This document shows, piece after piece, positions 34,801 through 35,139 of a DNA stretch of 35,139 nt (the first letter of the stretch is position 1; every line of letters starts with the position of its first letter). A program made the position numbers and the translations under genes. The DNA is taken from NCBI GenBank assembly GCA_903905505.1, contig CAIVGL010000106.1, positions 1 through 35,139 of the forward strand, in the 5' to 3' direction. The notes beneath the pieces are model-generated. The model had not been told where the DNA came from. It did no database searches and was given only the letters and a program-made list of their open reading frames with translations. Source of the stretch: an uncultured Bacteroidia bacterium. GTDB taxonomy: Bacteria; Bacteroidota; Bacteroidia; Bacteroidales; Prolixibacteraceae.

Positions 34801-35139
34801 AATATTATTAGCCAACGAGACTTCATCAAAATCACTGCACGTACCATTGGTGATCGTCCAACGTAGAACAGCAGTGCTATTGGTTGGTACACCAGTCACA
34901 CCAGATGTTGGTGAGCTTGGAGTGGTGATCGTTGCGGTGCCACTGATAAGTGTCCAGGTACCAGTACCTGAAGTTGGACTGTTGCCAGCTAAAGTAAAGA
35001 TGCCACTATTACATTGTGATTGATCTTCGCCAGCGGCGGCCTCGGTGACTGAGGCGTCGTTTCTTAACGAGACTTCATCAAAATCACTACAAGTACCATT
35101 GGTGATCGTCCAACGTAGAACAGCAGTGCTATTGGTTGG
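31891..35139 (-). CDS. Giant repeat-rich type B T9SS surface protein (partial, N-terminus outside)
   Basis: The C-terminal 1082 residues of a surface protein; the frame runs open through 35139, so the start is beyond the window (a GTG at 34899 is only an internal valine). From the visible N-side: tandem 84-residue Cys-containing modules (TAVLRWTITNGTCSDFDEVS), Ig-like segments, SprB-type repeats (SIVNVSCKGSSDGSITVTP; ISNQISCKGAMDGTISI), three 81-residue modules with QPTC...SGLP...INP, and two more SprB-like repeats (TATTCNGSKDGTINL; another with YSFVWTGPNSF). The last 100 residues are the gliding-motility-associated C-terminal (CHU_C) domain: NVFTPNADGIHDYFEI, IFNRNGNLVF, FWNG, PSGTYYYILKL. 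This is the type B T9SS sorting signal. It heads a cassette with PorP/SprF and PD40/OmpA genes. Probably an adhesin or gliding filament; ligand unknown. Confidence 0.9.
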   Translation of the reverse strand, partial: PTNSTAVLRWTITNGTCSDFDEVSLRNDASVTEAAAGEDQSQCNSGIFTLAGNSPTSGTGTWTLISGTATITTPSSPTSGVTGVPTNSTAVLRWTITNGTCSDFDEVSLANNILPIATATSNSPICAGTTLNLTGGPSELTSYAWSGPNEFMSSMQSPIVSTDATSAMAGEYRLIVTNSFGCLDTATTTVVVKTVPTITETTPADRCGPGTLTLGAYASAGAINWYAASVGGESLGTGISFITPSLSVTTTYYVDATNEDCTTTERTAVVATVNPIPSIYLESNQFTVCKGTTSVDIYQGSGIESPIQYAITQIESLGESAYLGEIGSPNQYSITFSESALTQGFVNVEFTTFPEGPIQVIIPPDALAGSYDFVLIVKNSITGCQSEGLNLILTISPMPTATTSIVNVSCKGSSDGSITVTPTSGAGNYTYSLSPGSHLGGPQPEPYTFTGLAPNSYTWSMTNSQGCVVTGQESIIEPTLALNATLISNQISCKGAMDGTISIISPIGGYGSYEYTINGGTTWSTTSYFTALAPAVYVVQMRDATFPSCIFSLNEALIIAEPEIPEAPIVGEIIQPTCLIPTGSVTLSGLPEGSYVINPVSINGSTTSNTITELAVGTYNFSYTTNQGCLSKSSVDVVIRPQPDSPDVPVVKSIAQPTCLVASGSVTFSGLPQSGWTINPGGFSGTTAETTITGLETGTHNYTLTNSRGCVSMPSADVVILPQPFTPTAPMITVINQPSCEIATGTVTLEGLPEGAWTINPGNLTGSTTTTVVSGLLPGAHQFTVINSVGCLSALSTVVTIDAYPIHLELASTATTCNGSKDGTINLVVTCGTAPYSFAWTGPNGFTSTVQNLTGVSGGFYTVSVVDNTGLNASASVTVDESLAPIGLSVSTVAAIHTMSIDGTTILGQTPGSVDLLVVGGTQPYSFVWTGPNSFAATTEDLTDLVGGTYQVVVTDKYGCTATIIAVVDLQVVLSEDQTCVLVIPNVFTPNADGIHDYFEISCLYNYANAEVQIFNRNGNLVFKRDHYGNLDFWGSKEKAFWNGRSENSLNFMGSELPSGTYYYILKLGIGTVRTGFVFLGR
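32728..33440 (-). repeat. Three tandem 81-residue modules in the adhesin
   Basis: Three consecutive units each carry QPTC/QPSC, a SGSVT-type strand, GLP, INP, a G-S/T-T turn, a GxHxF/YT-type strand, a GC near the end and a DVVI/VVTI closing strand. The QP(T/S)C motifs are exactly 81 residues (243 bp) apart. The units are diverged in sequence, so this is an old domain array rather than a recent duplication. Confidence 0.82.
34814..35139 (-). repeat. Near-identical 252-bp tandem repeat at the window edge
   Basis: Positions 34814-34887 and 35066-35139 are the same 74-base sequence with two differences, 252 bp (84 codons) apart, and the second copy is cut off by the window end. The spacing keeps the reading frame. 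This points to recent duplication or homogenisation, with more copies likely outside. Confidence 0.85.

Noticed and set aside
34899-34899. GTG at 34899 as the adhesin start
   Set aside because: The frame is open for 80 more codons to the window end, and the residues upstream repeat the same domain, so this is an internal valine.
34754-35023. Plus-strand frame of 89 codons opposite the adhesin
   Set aside because: Antisense to the repeat-rich adhesin and made of simple Val/Pro runs from the complement of Thr/Gly codons.
32728-35139. CRISPR-like periodic repeats
   Set aside because: The periodicity is 243 or 252 bp, keeps the reading frame and encodes protein modules.

Overview
The window is a 35.1 kb piece of a Bacteroidota chromosome, most likely from the Bacteroidales or a close relative. 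The grounds are an AT-leaning composition, weak or absent Shine-Dalgarno sites, several promoter -7 boxes of the Bacteroidota form TAnnTTTG, DapL-type lysine synthesis, and a type IX secretion (T9SS) cassette with a gliding-type C-terminal domain and a PorP/SprF protein. Nothing points to a plasmid, prophage, insertion sequence or CRISPR array.

Left part (1-9300): a gene-free edge with an outward-facing promoter-like box, then a dolichyl/polyprenyl-phosphate mannose synthase-type glycosyltransferase, dihydroorotase (pyrC) and an overlapping lipoprotein that looks GldN-like. Aspartate kinase and LL-diaminopimelate aminotransferase (dapL) are divergent and both belong to lysine/DAP synthesis. 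After dapL come a CarboxypepD_reg-like exported protein, a threonine dehydratase/serine racemase-type enzyme and ruvC. A HIT protein and greA lie on the opposite strand.

Middle (9300-21100): a Rieske-like lipoprotein without the usual histidines, ahcY and ribF, a DUF4369/TlpA-like lipoprotein without redox cysteines, an LpxH-type phosphatase and a FabH-like ketosynthase. These are followed by tig-clpP-clpX, a tRNA-Leu(TAG) with its own promoter and terminator, and tatC-lptB.

Right part (21100-35139): recQ, a very large multi-membrane-span histidine kinase translationally coupled to rlmH, a DUF4783 protein and a YihY/BrkB membrane protein. The end is a three-gene minus-strand cassette: a giant repeat-rich type B T9SS substrate that runs off the window, a PorP/SprF protein and a PD40/OmpA protein. 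This looks like a surface adhesin with its dedicated outer-membrane partner and a peptidoglycan-anchored periplasmic partner.

Most of the window is ordinary housekeeping DNA. The most interesting signals are a promoter plus strong intrinsic terminator in the greA leader (which would make a roughly 47-nt RNA), the two proteins that keep a redox fold but lack the expected ligands, the GldN-like lipoprotein nested at the end of pyrC, the elaborate orphan sensor kinase, and the repeat structure of the adhesin.
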